From DAOUAT01 sp964551735 (lineage in GTDB: Bacteria; Chloroflexota; Anaerolineae; CG2-30-64-16), in the NCBI GenBank assembly GCA_964551735.1, contig CAZKEF010000007.1:117454-181453 (forward strand): 64,000 nt of DNA. Reading direction: 5' to 3'. The position numbers were made by a program, and so were the translations under genes. The notes beneath the pieces were generated by a model, which made no database searches, was not told where the DNA came from, and worked only from the letters and a program-made list of their open reading frames with translations. This document shows positions 49,621-59,651 of the stretch, one piece after another. Within the stretch, counting starts at the first letter, position 1. Each line of letters opens with the position of its first letter.

Positions 49621-49635
49621 ATGCTTTCAGAGGCG

Positions 49636-50841
49636 CTACGGCCTTGCGGGCGTGCCGTCGGGCAGCCGGGCCTGGGTCCACCACTCCACTTCATCCTTAA
49701 GCGGATACTGCGCGGCCAGCTTTTCGTTGATCTCAATGCCCAGCCCGGGCCGGTCATTGGGATACATGTACCCGTTACGCACCTCGGGCGTGCCGGGGAA
49801 CATCTCGTAAACCAGGTCCGGGAAGCGGCACCACTCCTGGATGCCGAAATTGGGCGCCCACAGGTCCAGGTGCAGATTGGCGGCGTGGCCCACGGGCGAG
49901 ACATCACCGGGGCCGTGCCAGGCCGTACGCACGCCGAACATGCCGGCAAACGCGGCCACGTGGCGGGCCGGGGTCAGTCCGCCCATCTGGCTGATGTGCA
50001 TGCGCACGAAATCCACCAGGCGGCCGGTGATCAGCGGCTGCCATTCGTGCGGGTTGTTGAATAGCTCGCCCATGGCCAACGGTGTAGCGCACTGTTCACG
50101 GATGCGCGCGAACCAGGCGATATCCTCAGGCGCCAGCGCATCTTCCAGAAAGAAGAGCTTGAACCGTTCGACATCCCTGGCAAACTGGACCGCATCAATC
50201 GGGCTGAGGCGCTCATGGACGTCGTGCATCAGCTCGATCTCTTCGCCCAGCGCGGCGCGCACGTGCTCCAGCATCCGCAGCATGGCGCGCATGTAGCCGC
50301 GCGGATCGTAGTACGCGCCCTCAGGCGCACCGTCGGGCCGCGGCGGCTGCGCGCCTCGGCCGCCGTAACCTCCCATCTGGACCCGAACATACCGGTAGCC
50401 TTCGGCCATAAACTTGCGGACATTGTCCTCGACCTCACGCGGGTCGCGACCGTCGGCATGGACGTAAACTGCGGCCGCCTCACGGCATTTGCCGCCGAGG
50501 AGCTGGTAAACCGGCATGCCGGCCTGCTTGCCCTTGATATCCCACAGTGCCATATCAACGCCGGAGATGGCATTGTTGAGCACCGGGCCATTGCGCCAAT
50601 AACCGTGCACCATCGCCATCTGCCAGGCCTCCTCGATGCACGTGACATCACGGCCCAGCATGAACGGCCGGATGTGCTTCTCGATGGCCGCGATCACGGC
50701 ATACTGGCGTTGGGTAAAGGTGGCGCAGCCCAGGCCATACAGACCGGGTTCAGAGGTAATGACTTTCACGACGATCAGGTGTGATCCCGCGGGCTGGGTC
50801 GCGAGCACCTGGATATCGCGAATCGTTACTGGCGATGCCAT
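49636..50841 (-). CDS. Enolase-superfamily sugar-acid dehydratase (ManD/RspA type)
   Basis: A 401-residue member of the mandelate racemase/enolase superfamily. The capping domain (VKVITSEPGLYGLGCATF) leads to a barrel with GVDMALWDIKGKQAGMPVYQLLGG and the metal-ligand strands HDVHERLSP, LFFLEDALAPED and AMGELFNNP. The active-site loop TAWHGPGDVSPVGHAANLHLDL is typical of D-mannonate/D-gluconate dehydratases of the ManD family. The real start is ATG 50841 with AAAGGAAG upstream; the longer ORF runs into a family A repeat. Its position downstream of glucan enzymes suggests catabolism of an oxidised sugar. Confidence 0.88.
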   Translation of the reverse strand: MASPVTIRDIQVLATQPAGSHLIVVKVITSEPGLYGLGCATFTQRQYAVIAAIEKHIRPFMLGRDVTCIEEAWQMAMVHGYWRNGPVLNNAISGVDMALWDIKGKQAGMPVYQLLGGKCREAAAVYVHADGRDPREVEDNVRKFMAEGYRYVRVQMGGYGGRGAQPPRPDGAPEGAYYDPRGYMRAMLRMLEHVRAALGEEIELMHDVHERLSPIDAVQFARDVERFKLFFLEDALAPEDIAWFARIREQCATPLAMGELFNNPHEWQPLITGRLVDFVRMHISQMGGLTPARHVAAFAGMFGVRTAWHGPGDVSPVGHAANLHLDLWAPNFGIQEWCRFPDLVYEMFPGTPEVRNGYMYPNDRPGLGIEINEKLAAQYPLKDEVEWWTQARLPDGTPARP

Positions 50842-50878
50842 GTTAATTGCTTCCTTTAGCGTATTCCTGGGGGCCGCA

Positions 50879-50941
50879 CGAGATGCTTCGCTAGGGTCTC
50901 TCCGCAACTGGCTTTGAGTGGTTGACCCGCTCAGCATGACA
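50879..50941. repeat. Half copy of the family A repeat
   Basis: GAGATGCTTCGCTAGGGTCTC and GACCCGCTCAGCATGACA keep only the right half of the full element. It lies between manD and the SDR gene. Confidence 0.75.
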
Positions 50942-50986
50942 TAGCGTCGTTGCACCGCAATGGCTATAATCGTATCAAGTGACCCA

Positions 50987-51826
50987 CTAGATCGGCTGGC
51001 CGATGGGCGTGAGTTGCGCGGTCAGCCCGCCGTCAACATAGAGGATCTGCCCCGTGATGTAGCTTGCGTCGGGCGAGGCCAGGAACGCCGCCGCGGCGCC
51101 GATCTCAACCACCGTGCCGAGCCTCGCCAGGGGCACGCGCTCCCGGGCCGCCGCGGCCCAGCGGCCCTGGGTCGGGTCGCCACTGCGGTTGTAGATCGGG
51201 CCGGGCGCGATGGCGTTGACGCGAATGCCGAAGGTCGCCAACTCCAAGGCCATAGCGCGGGTCATGGCATCTATCGCGCCTTTGGTGACATTGTAAGGCA
51301 GCCCCTGCCAGTGGGCACGCGCGCCGCCCACCGAGCTGATGTGGATGATGTTGCCGGCCCCGCGCTGGCGCATGATCTCGGCCGCACGGTACGAACACAG
51401 ATAGGGGCCGCGTATATTGCTGGCAAGCTGCGCATCCAGCAGCGCCTCGTCCACCTCAAAGAAGCGGCCGCGGCGCAGGTCGGCCGCGTTGTTAACCAGC
51501 AGATCAACGCGGCCGAAGGCGGCCAGAGTCGCGTCAAACAGCCGCTCGACATCGGCCGTGCGACTGACGTCGGCCGGGACAGCGAGAACGGTTGCCCCGA
51601 ACGACCGCAGCGCGGCGGCCGCGGCCTCAACAGCTTCGGGCGAGCGGCTGTTGATGACGACCCTCATCCCCTCGCGCGCCAGGCGCAAAGCGATGCCCAG
51701 GCCAATGCCACGGCTGGAGCCGGTGACGATGGCGACTTGATCCGCCAGCTCAGGGTAACGCGGGCGGATCCCCTCGTACAACGAAGCCAGTTCTTGAACG
51801 CCTGGCACGCGTGGCGGCTGGTCCAT
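50987..51826 (-). CDS. Short-chain dehydrogenase/reductase
   Basis: A 279-residue classical SDR. The NAD(P)-binding motif is VTGSSRGIGLGIAL, followed by DVSRTADVERLF and LVNNAADLRRGRF. The catalytic Ser is in IHISSVGG, and Tyr and Lys are in PYNVTKGAID. The C-terminal IRVNAIAPGPI and YITGQILYVDGG are standard. Substrates in this group include glucose, gluconate and other sugar acids. The ATG overlaps the stop of the upstream GH94-like gene (ATGA), indicating coupled translation and a role in the same sugar pathway. Confidence 0.92.
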   Translation of the reverse strand: MDQPPRVPGVQELASLYEGIRPRYPELADQVAIVTGSSRGIGLGIALRLAREGMRVVINSRSPEAVEAAAAALRSFGATVLAVPADVSRTADVERLFDATLAAFGRVDLLVNNAADLRRGRFFEVDEALLDAQLASNIRGPYLCSYRAAEIMRQRGAGNIIHISSVGGARAHWQGLPYNVTKGAIDAMTRAMALELATFGIRVNAIAPGPIYNRSGDPTQGRWAAAARERVPLARLGTVVEIGAAAAFLASPDASYITGQILYVDGGLTAQLTPIGQPI

Positions 51827-54639
51827 CAGCCGAGAGCCACGTCCAGGCGCTGTCGCGTTCCAGTCCCCAGGCCAGTGATGACCTCCCTGCCGATGCGGAC
51901 GCCCTGGCCTTCTTGCGTCCTCGGCAGCGCAACGCCATCCACTGCCACCTGCCGGATCGCGTACGCGCCGTAGTCCAGCCGCTGCGGGTTGTGGTAAACG
52001 ATCTCCAGGTCGCGGCCCGCGAACTGGGTGCGGACGGCCGCCTGGCCCGCGACATCAAACTGCGCCGCGACCAGCTTGGGCGCCAGCACCAGGTCACCCA
52101 GGTCGCCTTTCACGCCGAAGACCTCGACCAGCAGCGTCAGCAGGTACCAGCTCGCCGAGCCGGTGAGCCACGGGTACAGGCCGCGGCCCCGCTCGCTGAT
52201 GTATTCCGGCAAGCCGGGATACATGCGGGCGGATGCGAAGTCCTGACAGTGGTCGTAGATGCCCGCCAGGACCTTGTGGCCCTCGCGCACCAGCCCGCGG
52301 CGGTAGAGCGCGTTGGCGTACATCACGGCCATGTGGCTGAACATGGCGCCGTTTTCCTTGTGGCCGAACGCGAAGCCGAAGCAGCGGCCCAGAGCAAACT
52401 GCATCCCGCCGAAGTTGGTGTTCAGCCGGTAGCCGCCCACGCGCGGCTCGTAGAGATAACGGTCGGCCGCGGCCACGATCTCGGCCGCCTGCGCGTCGGT
52501 GGCAATGTCGCCCATCAACGCGAACACTTGCCCGGTCAGCGTCATGCGCACCCCGTTCGGGTGCTGCCCCTCGACGCGCTGGCCGTCGTTGTCGTAGTAG
52601 CCGTTGAACCAGCCATGGCCGGCGCCGTCCGTCACCCATTCCTGGGCCCGGATGTGCGCGGCGAGCCAGTCCGCCTTGGCTGCGAGATCGCGGCTCAGGT
52701 CGGCCAGGCTGACCCTGACCTTGTCGCCGGAAACGGTGTGCTGACAAGTCGCGAAGTACTCCGCCAAGCGGCGCTGCTTCGCGGCGACATCTTCATAATT
52801 GACGGGATGATTTAGCCTGTCGAGCAGCCAAACCAACTCAGCGGCCAAATCAACCTCGGCTACGCCCAGCCGGCCTAATGCCAGCACCAGCCGACTCAGG
52901 TCAGCCAGGTTGCTGGCGTAGAGCGCGGTGAAGGCCACACTCTCCCCGCGCTCGCGGGCCATGTCCATGCCATCGTTCCAGTCGGCGCCTTCCAGCAGGA
53001 TGGTGTTGCCCGCGGCCCCCACGTGGAAGAAGGCGGTGAGGTGCTGCACCAGAAGATGCTCCAGGATGGTGCCACGGTAGACCTCGCCCCCCGCGGTGCG
53101 CAGCTCAGTGCCCTGCTCCGGCGCCCACGCTTCATCTTTGGCCCGGCAGCGGTTGATGTGCGCGTCCTTGAAGTAGGCTTGCTCCTGCAGCAAGAAGCCC
53201 AGGTCGCCGCTCTGATCCAGGTAGAGGCGGGTCGTCAGCCAGGGCCACGCGCCGTGATCCATCCAGACGCGCGGGATGTTGTTGCGGTCAGCGATGAACT
53301 CGCCGGGCCGGCCGCCGATGATGGTCGCGTTGCTGCCGTCTATGCGCACGCCCGCGAAGCTGCTGAAGAGCAGGTCGCGCACCGGATCGGGTTCCATCAC
53401 CAGCAGCGCCAGGCAATCCTGCCACAGGTCGCGCCAGCCGCGGCCGCCGCGGCCGTAGTCGTGGTAGGGCAGGAACGAGTTACCGAATAGACGGCGCAAG
53501 GTCGGTTGGATCGCCACCCACTTCAACCAGCCGTCGAAACGCGAGTCCGCGGTGCGGAACGCCAGCGGCCCGATCCGCGCCTGCCACTCAGACCGCGTGC
53601 GGTCGAGCCACTCGGTCACGCGGGCCGCGCTACCGTAGCGCTGAACCAAGATCTCCTCCGGAATCGAGGGCTCAGCCGGTTGCTCACGCTCACCCACGTG
53701 ACCGCCTGACCCTGAAGGGGGCTTACGCACAGGCTCGATTCCAGAGTGCCTGCTGTCATCGTCCAGCACGGCCAGGATGAGCACATACGACCGCGATGCG
53801 CCCGGCGCCAGCGTGACATCGGCAAAGCGCAGCGCGGCCATCGCCTCATAGCCGTCCACTGCGGCCCCGGCCGGTAGGCCCGGCGTTGTGGATTCCACTA
53901 CAGCCTGCGGCCATTCCAGGGCGCCGCCTTCGCCGATGAAGTCCTCGACGACGGGGTAGAAGCTGACTGGCGGCGCGCCATCGCCCTCCACGCCCAACAC
54001 CGCGTAAGTCACCGCGTTGGGCCGGTGGCCGCGCTCGTCGAACGAGAGGGTCGGGCGCACGGTCACGCCATGGGCCACCGTGCGGATGCGGTGCAGCAGC
54101 GAAGTGACGTGCCGATGATCGCGCAGGTTATCGGCCGAACGGCCATAGATCGGGATCGCCGCGGTCGGGGTAAGCGTCAGCGGCCGGTCGCCGATGTTGG
54201 TCAACGTGACCTGCATCAGCTCCACGGGATCGCCGCCTGCGGGCACGAGGCTGAGCGTCTCAGCGCGCAGGCCGAGCCGCCGGTTCTCACGCGTAACCTT
54301 GTGCCACAACAGCCCGGCCTCCAGCGTCACCGTTTCCGGCGAATCGGCCGCGAACGCTCGCGCGATCTGCGGCGCCGAGTTGCCGGTCGCCGACCACGGC
54401 CCGTATCCGGCAAGCGTAACCCAAAAATTGCGCGCCGAACGGGTGTTGTGCAGGTCTTCGACAGAGACCGGCAGCGTCAGGAAGGTGTTCTGGCCGGTCT
54501 TGGTGTCACCGTGCAGGGTTGGCGTCACCGCCGCCATCATGCCGGCTTCGTTAACCAGCGGGAAGTAGAGGTAGCTGGTTTTGTGAGGCGACGCCAGGCG
54601 GAACGCGCCGTCGTCGCCGGTGAATTGCCAGGTGTCCAT
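51826..54639 (-). CDS. GH94-like glycoside phosphorylase with a repeat insertion
   Basis: A 937-residue protein of the GH94/glycosyltransferase-36 type, cytoplasmic. The N-terminal beta-sandwich contains SPHKTSYLYFPLVNEAGMM. The (alpha/alpha)6 barrel includes WRDLWQDCLALLVMEPD, DHGAWPWLTTRLYLDQSGD, and LLEGADWNDGMDMA, whose Asp corresponds to the catalytic acid of cellobiose phosphorylases. Such enzymes split beta-glucosides with phosphate. About 35 residues near 300-335 (DSRHSGIEPVRKPPSGSGG...) derive from the family B repeat at 53654-53752. ATG 54639 is chosen over GTG 54660, which overlaps the upstream gene. The exact bond specificity is unknown. Confidence 0.82.
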   Translation of the reverse strand: MDTWQFTGDDGAFRLASPHKTSYLYFPLVNEAGMMAAVTPTLHGDTKTGQNTFLTLPVSVEDLHNTRSARNFWVTLAGYGPWSATGNSAPQIARAFAADSPETVTLEAGLLWHKVTRENRRLGLRAETLSLVPAGGDPVELMQVTLTNIGDRPLTLTPTAAIPIYGRSADNLRDHRHVTSLLHRIRTVAHGVTVRPTLSFDERGHRPNAVTYAVLGVEGDGAPPVSFYPVVEDFIGEGGALEWPQAVVESTTPGLPAGAAVDGYEAMAALRFADVTLAPGASRSYVLILAVLDDDSRHSGIEPVRKPPSGSGGHVGEREQPAEPSIPEEILVQRYGSAARVTEWLDRTRSEWQARIGPLAFRTADSRFDGWLKWVAIQPTLRRLFGNSFLPYHDYGRGGRGWRDLWQDCLALLVMEPDPVRDLLFSSFAGVRIDGSNATIIGGRPGEFIADRNNIPRVWMDHGAWPWLTTRLYLDQSGDLGFLLQEQAYFKDAHINRCRAKDEAWAPEQGTELRTAGGEVYRGTILEHLLVQHLTAFFHVGAAGNTILLEGADWNDGMDMARERGESVAFTALYASNLADLSRLVLALGRLGVAEVDLAAELVWLLDRLNHPVNYEDVAAKQRRLAEYFATCQHTVSGDKVRVSLADLSRDLAAKADWLAAHIRAQEWVTDGAGHGWFNGYYDNDGQRVEGQHPNGVRMTLTGQVFALMGDIATDAQAAEIVAAADRYLYEPRVGGYRLNTNFGGMQFALGRCFGFAFGHKENGAMFSHMAVMYANALYRRGLVREGHKVLAGIYDHCQDFASARMYPGLPEYISERGRGLYPWLTGSASWYLLTLLVEVFGVKGDLGDLVLAPKLVAAQFDVAGQAAVRTQFAGRDLEIVYHNPQRLDYGAYAIRQVAVDGVALPRTQEGQGVRIGREVITGLGTGTRQRLDVALG
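53654..53752. repeat. In-frame family B repeat in the GH94-like gene
   Basis: CCGGAATCGAGGGCTCAGCC and GCTCGATTCCAGAG ends flank a segment with CACGTGACCGCCTGACC. The frame continues on both sides. Confidence 0.7.
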
Positions 54640-54647
54640 GGTTCTTG

Positions 54648-57600
54648 TTACTCCAAACACAACTCGATCTGCCGAATCATCCTATCCCGGACCATCGCCG
54701 CGTAGGGCGCGCCGATCACGGGACCCGGCAGGCTCAGGCGGTGGCCCATCGGCAGGTGCAGGGTAACCGAGGTGACCTGCGGATAGGCCGCGCTCGACGC
54801 GTAGCGGCGGTAGGTGACCTCGCACTGGCCCAGGAACGTGAAGGTCAGCGTGCCGTCCGGCCGGAATAGCCAGTCCGGCAGGGCCGGCTTGAACGCCAGG
54901 CATAACTCCCCATCCCGCATCGAGAACGGCTGCGGCCCGATCATCATCAGCGTCCACATGCTCAGGAACTCAGCAGTGGCGCCGGTGAGGCGGGCCACGT
55001 AGCCGCGGCCGTGGAGCGCCGCGTCGGGGTGCGCGCTGCTGACGATGAAGGACGAGTGCTCCAGCGGGCTACGGCCGTAGGTCTGCGGATCGAGAAACGG
55101 CACCAGACCGCGCCGCATGTCGCTGAAGAACTCATCGTGCAGGCCCGCGGCCAGGGTCGCCAGCAGATACTTGTACGCCATGTGGAGGAAGACCGACTCG
55201 TTCTCCAGCCAGCCCGGCGTGAATGCGCGCAGGCGGCCAATCTCCGGCGAGCAAGCGTCAAGCGGCGCGTTGGTCTTGTACATGCCGAGTTTCGCGTCGA
55301 AAAGCGGGCTGGTTTTGACACGCCGATAGAGGTCTCGCGCGCGTTCAACGTTCGTTTGAAAAGATCGCAACGCGTGCATCGGCCCTTCCAGAAAGGCGGG
55401 CAGGGCGTGCGGCGCGAAACGGGTCACGCGCACGAAGGGGCGGCTGTGGTCGTCGGTCAGCGGTCGGCCGTCCACACCGGTGATAGTTTCGTAGTCCAGG
55501 ACTTCATGGATGAAGTAGGTGGGCGGGATGCCATCCGCCAGCGCCTCGGCCCGCGCGATGCCCGCCGCGACCTTGTCGCGGAAGGCTTGCAAGATGGGGG
55601 CCAGGGCGGCGAACGCCACCCGCTCGGCCCGGCCATCGAAGCCCAGGCGGACGCGAGCGCGGTAGGTTTCGCGCGCGGTCGCCACAGCATCCCAGTAGGG
55701 GTGATCGCGGTCGTCGTCGAACGCGCTGTGATAAGCGGTGAGCTGCGCCACCACCTCGCGCAGCAGGTCGGCCAGCTCGATGGGTAGCTCCACCGTGCCG
55801 TTCTGCTCCGCAATTGCCTCCAATAGGAAATCCAACAGCCGCCGCAGCTCATACGTCTCGGACAGCGACGAGCCGAACAGCCCCGGCAGGCCGTTGAGCG
55901 CATCGCACCAGGCCGGCTTACCCGCCTCCATCTCGACCCCCATGCCCGACGGGTCGAGGGTGGCGAATTTGAGCAGCGCCAGGCCGGTCAGCTTGGCGAA
56001 GACGGTGCTGCGGAAGACCTCGCCCTCGCCGTGGCCGGTGCGCGCCAGGTGGCGCGGATGCGGGCCACTGGCGAGCCGGTGCGCCAGCGCTTCGTCCTCT
56101 AGAAGCGCCCCATATTGCCGCACCTTGCCAGCCTCCACCAGCACCGTTTTCCGATCGCGCGGCTGCACGAACGCGGCGCCCTGATAGTAGGGCACGGTCT
56201 TGGCGAATAGCAACTCATCTTTGCGATCGGGATAGATCGCGAGGTACGAATCTAGCAGGTCGAGGTTGTAGAACCAGTGGTCAACCCAGTAGCCTTCGCC
56301 GAATGTCGCCGCGAACTCCCAGTCGGCCTGGGCGGCAACCGTTTCAACGAAGTCCGCCGGCGGCACGGTCAGGCGGATGCCATGTTGCGCGACCGTCCTC
56401 AGCAGGGAGCCGGCGGTGAAGGGTTGGCGCAGCAGCGGCCGTAGTGCGTCAGGCTGATCCGCCAGGGCCAGCACGGCCGTTTGCCGGTCAGGCGGGACGG
56501 TGAAACGGCTGCCCAGGACGGTCAGCGGGTTGTAGCCGTCGGGCTGGATCAGCCCCAAGAGCGCCAGGAACTCCTCATCGCCGACTTCAGGGTTGAAGAG
56601 CACATCGGAACGCCGGTTCTGGTTGACATCGCGATAGCTGGCGTTGCCCTGCGAGAAAAACTCGGCCGGCAGGAAGAACGCGTTGTAGTCACGCTCCAGG
56701 TCGCCGTGACGGCGGCCGTAGAGGTGATAGGCATGGCCGTTCAGGCGCACGGGCCAGCCGCCGCGCAGGATGTTGTCAAGCATGGCCTGGCGGCAGTAGG
56801 CATCGAAGCGCGGATCGCCGCTACGCGTCGCGATGGGATCGGTGAGCGCGGCGGCCAGCGCGCCCGCTTCGACGCGCTTAGCGGCGATGGTGACGGGATC
56901 GGCCAGGCGCGGCCGTGCCTGGTTGATGGCGCCGACCTCGCCCACATGGCCGATGAGCGCGTAGAGCGTCAGGCTCTCACCCGGCTCCAGCGCGGCGGCC
57001 ACGCCGGCAAACCCGCAGGGGGTCCGGCACACCGGGACCTGCGGCGTCGCGGCCAGCTCGGCCAGCGAACCGGCCAGAAAGCGGTCGGGGTAGCTGAGGG
57101 CCGTGTTGGGGCCGAAGATGACGGTGGGGTCAACAAACAGCAGGGGCGCACCCTCGCGGTCGCCCTGGGGGGCAGGCGCGAGGCCTGCCCCTACAGCGAA
57201 CGCCAGATAAAAATGCCCGGCCTCGAACGTCTCCACCTCGGCGCGATCCGCGATGCTGGCCCGCACCCGGTAGAACGGGACGCCCTGTTCCAGGTTCGTG
57301 ACCGCCATCCACGCCTCGGCAGTGCGGCTGATCTCCTTGAGCATGCCGTTGGTGACGCCGAACGGGATGATCGCGGGCAGGCCGTCCAGTAGCTCGATCG
57401 CGACTGGCTGATCAGCGATGTTCTTGACCGTGACCTGACGCACCAGCGCGGCAAAGCTTTCGCCGGGCAAGGTAAAGTAAACGACGTTAGTCTGCAGGCC
57501 GTACGCCTCATCCGTCTCTTCCAGTTCCAACTCGTTGGGCGCAATGATCATGCGGCGGGACCTGCTACCCGAGGTTGGTGCAGTTTGGGATGAGATCGCC

Positions 57601-57893
57601 GAAAACGGCTCGTAGTATCCCTCGCCCGCCTCGCCGCGCAGCTTGATGAACGTGCGGAAGCCGGTGTAGGGCGTCAGTTGATACGCCCTGTTCGCCGGCT
57701 GGAACTCCATGATCGGCGCGTCTTTGCTCTCCACGCCGAAGGAGGCGATGGCCTGGCCTCGGTTGACGTAGAACGTCCACATGGGGATGCCCAACGGCCC
57801 GGCGATGCCCGGCAGGAAGCTGGCGAACGGCGGAAACGTATCGAAGTCCGCGATGACGAAACGGTTTTGTGAGTCGAAATGATGTTGGGTCAT
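54648..57893 (-). CDS. Large GH94-related protein, putative beta-glucan phosphorylase
   Basis: A 1081-residue protein with a beta-sandwich start (GPLGIPMWTFYVNRGQAIASF) and a long alpha-helical barrel. GMGVEMEAGKPAWCDALNGL and LPGLFGSSLSETYELRRL sit where the catalytic Asp loop of GH94-type enzymes lies. GHAYHLYGRRHGDLERDYNAFF is conserved-looking. Its length fits the newer beta-1,3-oligoglucan phosphorylase families (GH149/GH161) better than classical GH94, but this is an inference. AVGAGLAPAPQGDREGAPLL near residue 230 is a family C repeat insertion, and SSQTAPTSGSRS near 105 may be another. The next gene follows nine bases later. Confidence 0.72.
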   Translation of the reverse strand: MTQHHFDSQNRFVIADFDTFPPFASFLPGIAGPLGIPMWTFYVNRGQAIASFGVESKDAPIMEFQPANRAYQLTPYTGFRTFIKLRGEAGEGYYEPFSAISSQTAPTSGSRSRRMIIAPNELELEETDEAYGLQTNVVYFTLPGESFAALVRQVTVKNIADQPVAIELLDGLPAIIPFGVTNGMLKEISRTAEAWMAVTNLEQGVPFYRVRASIADRAEVETFEAGHFYLAFAVGAGLAPAPQGDREGAPLLFVDPTVIFGPNTALSYPDRFLAGSLAELAATPQVPVCRTPCGFAGVAAALEPGESLTLYALIGHVGEVGAINQARPRLADPVTIAAKRVEAGALAAALTDPIATRSGDPRFDAYCRQAMLDNILRGGWPVRLNGHAYHLYGRRHGDLERDYNAFFLPAEFFSQGNASYRDVNQNRRSDVLFNPEVGDEEFLALLGLIQPDGYNPLTVLGSRFTVPPDRQTAVLALADQPDALRPLLRQPFTAGSLLRTVAQHGIRLTVPPADFVETVAAQADWEFAATFGEGYWVDHWFYNLDLLDSYLAIYPDRKDELLFAKTVPYYQGAAFVQPRDRKTVLVEAGKVRQYGALLEDEALAHRLASGPHPRHLARTGHGEGEVFRSTVFAKLTGLALLKFATLDPSGMGVEMEAGKPAWCDALNGLPGLFGSSLSETYELRRLLDFLLEAIAEQNGTVELPIELADLLREVVAQLTAYHSAFDDDRDHPYWDAVATARETYRARVRLGFDGRAERVAFAALAPILQAFRDKVAAGIARAEALADGIPPTYFIHEVLDYETITGVDGRPLTDDHSRPFVRVTRFAPHALPAFLEGPMHALRSFQTNVERARDLYRRVKTSPLFDAKLGMYKTNAPLDACSPEIGRLRAFTPGWLENESVFLHMAYKYLLATLAAGLHDEFFSDMRRGLVPFLDPQTYGRSPLEHSSFIVSSAHPDAALHGRGYVARLTGATAEFLSMWTLMMIGPQPFSMRDGELCLAFKPALPDWLFRPDGTLTFTFLGQCEVTYRRYASSAAYPQVTSVTLHLPMGHRLSLPGPVIGAPYAAMVRDRMIRQIELCLE
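57142..57198. repeat. Family C palindromic repeat inside the large GH94-related gene
   Basis: CAGGGGCGCACCCTCGCGGT, then GGGGCAGGC and GGCCTGCCCC arms match the copy in azlC at 5033-5097 in order and spacing. It is in frame. Confidence 0.78.
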
Positions 57894-57914
57894 AGGTGAA
57901 TTCACTTCTGCCGG

Positions 57915-58010
57915 CTATACTAACCCCAAAACGGGACGCGGACCACGCGGACGACACGGACGACGCGGATAGCATCTTAACCTGTCCGCGTCATCCGCAG
58001 TCTCCGCTTC
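57915..58010. repeat. Family E repeat upstream of the GH94-related gene
   Basis: TACTAACCCC, AACGGGACGCGGACC and GACACGGACGACGCGG units are followed by the inverted CTGTCCGCGTCATCCGC. It separates the GH16 gene from the phosphorylase gene. Confidence 0.65.
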
Positions 58011-58106
58011 ATGCCCAAAACTGCGGGGCAGGCACCTCGCATTCCGGTCCTCGTCTCTGCGCATGCGCCTGCTCATCGTACAGCAGCGCGTGCGTCAGGA
58101 CCGAGA

Positions 58107-59651
58107 TCAAGGCGCAAAGGCCACATCGTCGAAGTAGTAGGTCTTCTCCCCCGCCACAGCGCCGGTCACGCCGAAGTTGAAGAAGATCGAGACCCTGGTG
58201 TACGTGTAGGTCAGATTCAGCGCAGCAGTCCCCGGCGCCTGGTTCGCAAAGTCGAAGGTCAGCGTCTGCCAGCCCGCAGCCGTGGTCACCGTGGCCTCGG
58301 TCTCGCAGCTCTTCGTGCCGTCCGCCGCATCCTCCACCTTCAGCCGCACCGGGATGCCCGCATCCGGCGACCAGACCCGCACCGTCATCTGGGTGTCGCT
58401 GGCCGTAAACGGTAACCTCGGCACCGAGAGGTTCGCTCCCGTGGAAACCGTGGTCCCAGCCCACAGCTCAGCCGTCGCCGACTTCACGACCTTGCCGACC
58501 TTGTTGGCAGCATCCGTCGGATCCACCACCACGGTCGAGTCATCAGCCCCACCGAAGCCCGTCAGCGTGTACGTCACCGCCGGGTCGTCAAACGTGATCG
58601 GCTCCCAGGCCGGGGGCGGCGTGCCGCCAGCAAAGGCCACGTCGTCGAAGTAGTAGGTCTTCTCCCCCGCCACGGCGCCGGTCACGCCGAAGTTGAAGAA
58701 GATCGAGACCTTGGTGTACGTGTAGGTCAGGTTCAGCGCAGCAGTCCCCGGCGCCTGGTTCGCAAAGTCGAAGGTCAGCGTCTGCCAGCCCGCAGCCGTG
58801 GTCACCGTGGCCTCGGTCTCGCAGCTCTTCGTGCCGTCCGCCGCATCCTCCACCTTCAGCCGCACCGGGATGCCCGCATCCGGCGACCAGACCCGCACCG
58901 TCATCTGGGTGTCGCTGGCCGTAAACGGTAACCTCGGCACCGAGAGGTTCGCTCCCGTGGAAACCGTGGTCCCAGCCCACAGCTCAGCCGTCGCCGACTT
59001 CACGACCTTGCCGACCTTGTTGGCAGCATCCGTCGGATCCACCACCACGGTCGAGTCATCAGCCCCACCGAAGCCCGTCAGCGTGTACGTCACCGCCGGG
59101 TCGTCAAACGTGATCGGCTCCCAGGCCGGGGGCGGCGTGCCGCCAGCAAAGGCCACGTCGTCGAAGTAGTAGGTCTTCTCCCCCGCCACGGCGCCGGTCA
59201 CGCCGAAGTTGAAGAAGATCGAGACCTTGGTGTACGTGTAGGTCAGGTTCAGCGCAGCAGTCCCCGGCGCCTGGTTCGCAAAGTCGAAGGTCAGCGTCTG
59301 CCAGCCCGCAGCCGTGGTCACCGTGGCCTCGGTCTCGCAGCTCTTCGTGCCGTCCGCCGCATCCTCCACCTTCAGCCGCACCGGGATGCCCGCATCCGGC
59401 GACCAGACCCGCACCGTCATCTGGGTGTCGCTGGCCGTAAACGGTAACCTCGGCACCGAGAGGTTCGCTCCCGTGGAAACCGTGGTCCCAGCCCACAGCT
59501 CAGCCGTCGCCGACTTCACGACCTTGCCGACCTTGTTGGCAGCATCCGTCGGATCCACCACCACGGTCGAGTCATCAGCCCCACCGAAGCCCGTCAGCGT
59601 GTACGTCACCGCCGGGTCGTCAAACGTGATCGGCTCCCAGGCCGGGGGCAC
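58107..59651. repeat. Three tandem 516-bp repeats within the GH16 gene
   Basis: Blocks at about 59136-59651, 58620-59135 and 58107-58619 have the same sequence. The two upstream blocks appear identical by eye, and the last differs at a few bases (for example near 58152, 58196 and 58215). The period is 516 bp (172 codons). Such identity at third codon positions implies very recent duplication or gene conversion. Confidence 0.93.

Noticed and set aside
49070..49635. An insertion sequence in the long gene-free gap
   Set aside because: No transposase frame, no terminal inverted repeats bounding the whole gap, only short palindromic repeats.
58107..59651. Possible CRISPR or satellite array
   Set aside because: The period is 516 bp with no spacers and a continuous coding frame, so it is a protein-module repeat.
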